Notes under the pieces: generated by a model
Seen by the model: the letters and a program-made list of their open reading frames with translations, nothing else
What the model was told of the DNA's origin: nothing
Databases searched by the model: none
Made by a program: the position numbers and the translations under genes
Source: JACJYE01 sp964432875
GTDB lineage: Bacteria; Bacteroidota; Bacteroidia; Chitinophagales; Saprospiraceae
Length of the DNA: 44,590 nucleotides
Direction: 5' to 3'
Assembly (NCBI GenBank): GCA_964432875.1
Contig: CAYSPJ010000031.1
Coordinates: 1-44,590, forward strand
Shown: positions 43,789 through 44,590 of the stretch, one piece after another
Numbering within the stretch: position 1 is the stretch's first letter
How the letters are laid out: every line of letters begins with the position of its first letter

Positions 43789-43841
43789 ACAAGCGAACGC
43801 CCCCGCGTCGGCTTACGGTCGGCGAGGGGGCGTTCGCTTGT
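43789..43841 (+). terminator. Perfect 16-bp hairpin after rho
   Basis: ACAAGCGAACGCCCCC (43789-43804) pairs perfectly with 43826-43841 around a 21-base GC-rich loop that can itself pair in part. It begins 15 bases after the rho stop. There is no T-run after it, so it is either an atypical terminator or a barrier to 3' decay. Confidence 0.55.
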
Positions 43842-43895
43842 ATGCTTGCCAGCGCCCCCGCCCTGAAGGTAGATGCTCAATCCCTTAGGAAGGGC

Positions 43896-43934
43896 AAAAA
43901 AAAATGGGCTTCAAAACGGAAGTTTTGAAGCCCA
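43896..43934 (-). terminator. Terminator of tRNA-Met
   Basis: A perfect 12-bp stem (TGGGCTTCAAAA at 43905-43916 with TTTTGAAGCCCA at 43923-43934) has a 6-base loop. Nine A (43896-43904) read as a U-run on the minus strand. It starts 8 bases past the 3' end of the tRNA. Confidence 0.88.
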
Positions 43935-43942
43935 CGAGGCAG

Positions 43943-44016
43943 TAGCGTGGGGGAGACTTGAACTCCCGACCTCAGGATTATGAATCCTGCGCTCTAACCG
44001 GCTGAGCTACCACGCC
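43943..44016 (-). tRNA. tRNA-Met (CAT)
   Basis: A 74-base tRNA on the minus strand. The 7-bp acceptor stem GGCGTGG/CCACGCT has a G-U at pair 1-72. The D stem is GCTC/GAGC, the anticodon stem CAGGA/TCCTG with loop TTCATAA (anticodon CAT), and the T stem GGGAG/CTCCC with loop TTCAAGT. The discriminator is A. The 3' CCA is not encoded (CTG follows), as is usual in Bacteroidota. The G1-U72 pair argues against an initiator tRNA, which has an unpaired 1-72. Elongator Met is most likely; tRNA-Ile2 with a lysidine-modified C34 cannot be excluded. Confidence 0.92.
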
Positions 44017-44030
44017 TTTTTAAGCGAGTG

Positions 44031-44062
44031 CAAAGATATGGCTTTTAAGTGTTTTTTTGCAA
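44031..44062 (-). promoter_or_regulatory. tRNA-Met promoter
   Basis: On the minus strand TTG (44060-44062), 21 bases, TATCTTTG (44031-44038). The -7 box ends 15 bases before the tRNA 5' end, so the precursor leader would be under 10 bases. Confidence 0.75.
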
Positions 44063-44159
44063 CAATTAGGGGGGGATATTTTTTATGCACTGGATTGAAA
44101 TAGAAATTGCCGCTCTTCAAAGCGTTAAAACAAAGCTGAGACAAAAACAATTCCCTGAC

Positions 44160-44534
44160 ATGGAGGATAATCGCAGGGGCATACGCCCAGAAGTGACAGT
44201 AGAGCAAACGGCAGCTACACCAGCAGAGCGTTTTCAGAATGAGGTGTTGCGGCCTATATTGAAAATGCAAAACGGCTTGCTGATAACCGTCTTCCGGCAT
44301 TTCATGGAAAAGCGTAAAGCCCGCTTTCAAGCAATGCCTCGAGCAGCTCAGCTCGAGCAAATCGGGAATAGCCTCAGCAAAGACCACCACCTGCGTAGCC
44401 TGATGCTAGGCCTGGTTATTGGTCAGTTTACGGTGGAGGAATATGGCGACTATCTCCGCTTTGAGGCCGAGGCCAGCCGCCGGATCATGTCGATGATCGT
44501 ACAGCGATTGGAGGGTCAGGTGGGGGATATCTAG
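44160..44534 (+). CDS. Small conserved Bacteroidota protein of unknown function
   Basis: A 124-aa soluble protein starting MEDNRRGIRPEV. The core RFQNEVLRPILKMQNGLLI, then FRHFMEKRKARF, HHLRSLMLGLVIGQFTVEEY and RRIMSMIVQRLEGQV, matches a family of about 120-140 residues common in Bacteroidota that databases sometimes label 'glyoxalase' without visible glyoxalase metal ligands. Its function is not known to me. The Met at 44160 was preferred to 44085 because the family starts there and the upstream 25 residues look unrelated. The stop codon (TAG) lies one base before the heptamer repeat. Confidence 0.75.
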   Translation: MEDNRRGIRPEVTVEQTAATPAERFQNEVLRPILKMQNGLLITVFRHFMEKRKARFQAMPRAAQLEQIGNSLSKDHHLRSLMLGLVIGQFTVEEYGDYLRFEAEASRRIMSMIVQRLEGQVGDI

Positions 44535-44535
44535 T

Positions 44536-44590
<55 letters not shown>

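Noticed and set aside
43943..44016. Initiator tRNA-fMet
   Set aside because: The first acceptor pair is G-U rather than the unpaired 1-72 typical of bacterial initiators.

Overview
The window looks like a draft or metagenome-assembled scaffold from a Bacteroidota bacterium, most likely of the Saprospiria (Saprospiraceae-like). The reasons are a large secreted CotH protein with a type IX secretion (T9SS) sorting tail, a PorE-like TPR/beta-propeller/OmpA protein, a Pro-rich TonB, a Rho with a long charged disordered insert, a tRNA without an encoded CCA, weak or absent Shine-Dalgarno sequences, and promoters of the Bacteroidota form (TTG, 20-21 bases, TAnnTTTG), five of which can be read directly. 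Family placement is inference. The scaffold contains a 100-N gap (34469-34568), and its two ends lie in repeats.

Layout. 1-4404: a partial structured repeat, then a 1402-aa T9SS/CotH cell-surface protein (minus). 4785-9655: a CoiA-like nuclease, thiamine-phosphate kinase, an M28 glutaminyl-cyclase-like lipoprotein, the stump of a decayed gene and an aldehyde dehydrogenase. 10269-13355: a TPR protein and the PorE-like protein. 13356-13753 holds a cloverleaf-like structured repeat related to the one at base 1.

13754-29734 is the metabolic core. A minus-strand operon encodes a group 3d-type NAD-linked [NiFe] hydrogenase with two fused subunits (HoxE-like+HoxF and HoxU+HoxY), then HoxH and its maturation endopeptidase, followed by a thiolase. 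Divergently transcribed are a GltD-like FAD/Fe-S oxidoreductase, pyruvate:ferredoxin oxidoreductase, a dihydroorotate-dehydrogenase-like protein and a 992-aa FAD/Fe-S 2-hydroxyacid dehydrogenase. A perfect Crp/Fnr-like palindrome sits in the divergent promoter region. Together these genes could exchange electrons between pyruvate, ferredoxin, NAD(P)H and H2; the coupling is inference.

29965-36584: bifunctional FtcD, then an AT-rich stretch without an intact protein gene but with a good promoter and a strong terminator on the minus strand (a candidate non-coding or decayed transcription unit), a DUF3109 protein, a small exported protein, citrate synthase cut by the assembly gap beside a heptamer tandem repeat, GcvH, a VanZ-like membrane protein and TonB. 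36723-44590: a TPR protein and housekeeping genes (rpmH, frr, a membrane Zn-peptidase, serS, rho, tRNA-Met) and a small conserved Bacteroidota protein, ending in the same heptamer repeat family.

Most coding sequence is ordinary. The most novel points are the HoxU-HoxY fusion in its redox-gene setting, the covarying structured repeat, the unexplained transcription unit at 31829-32382, and the Rho insert.
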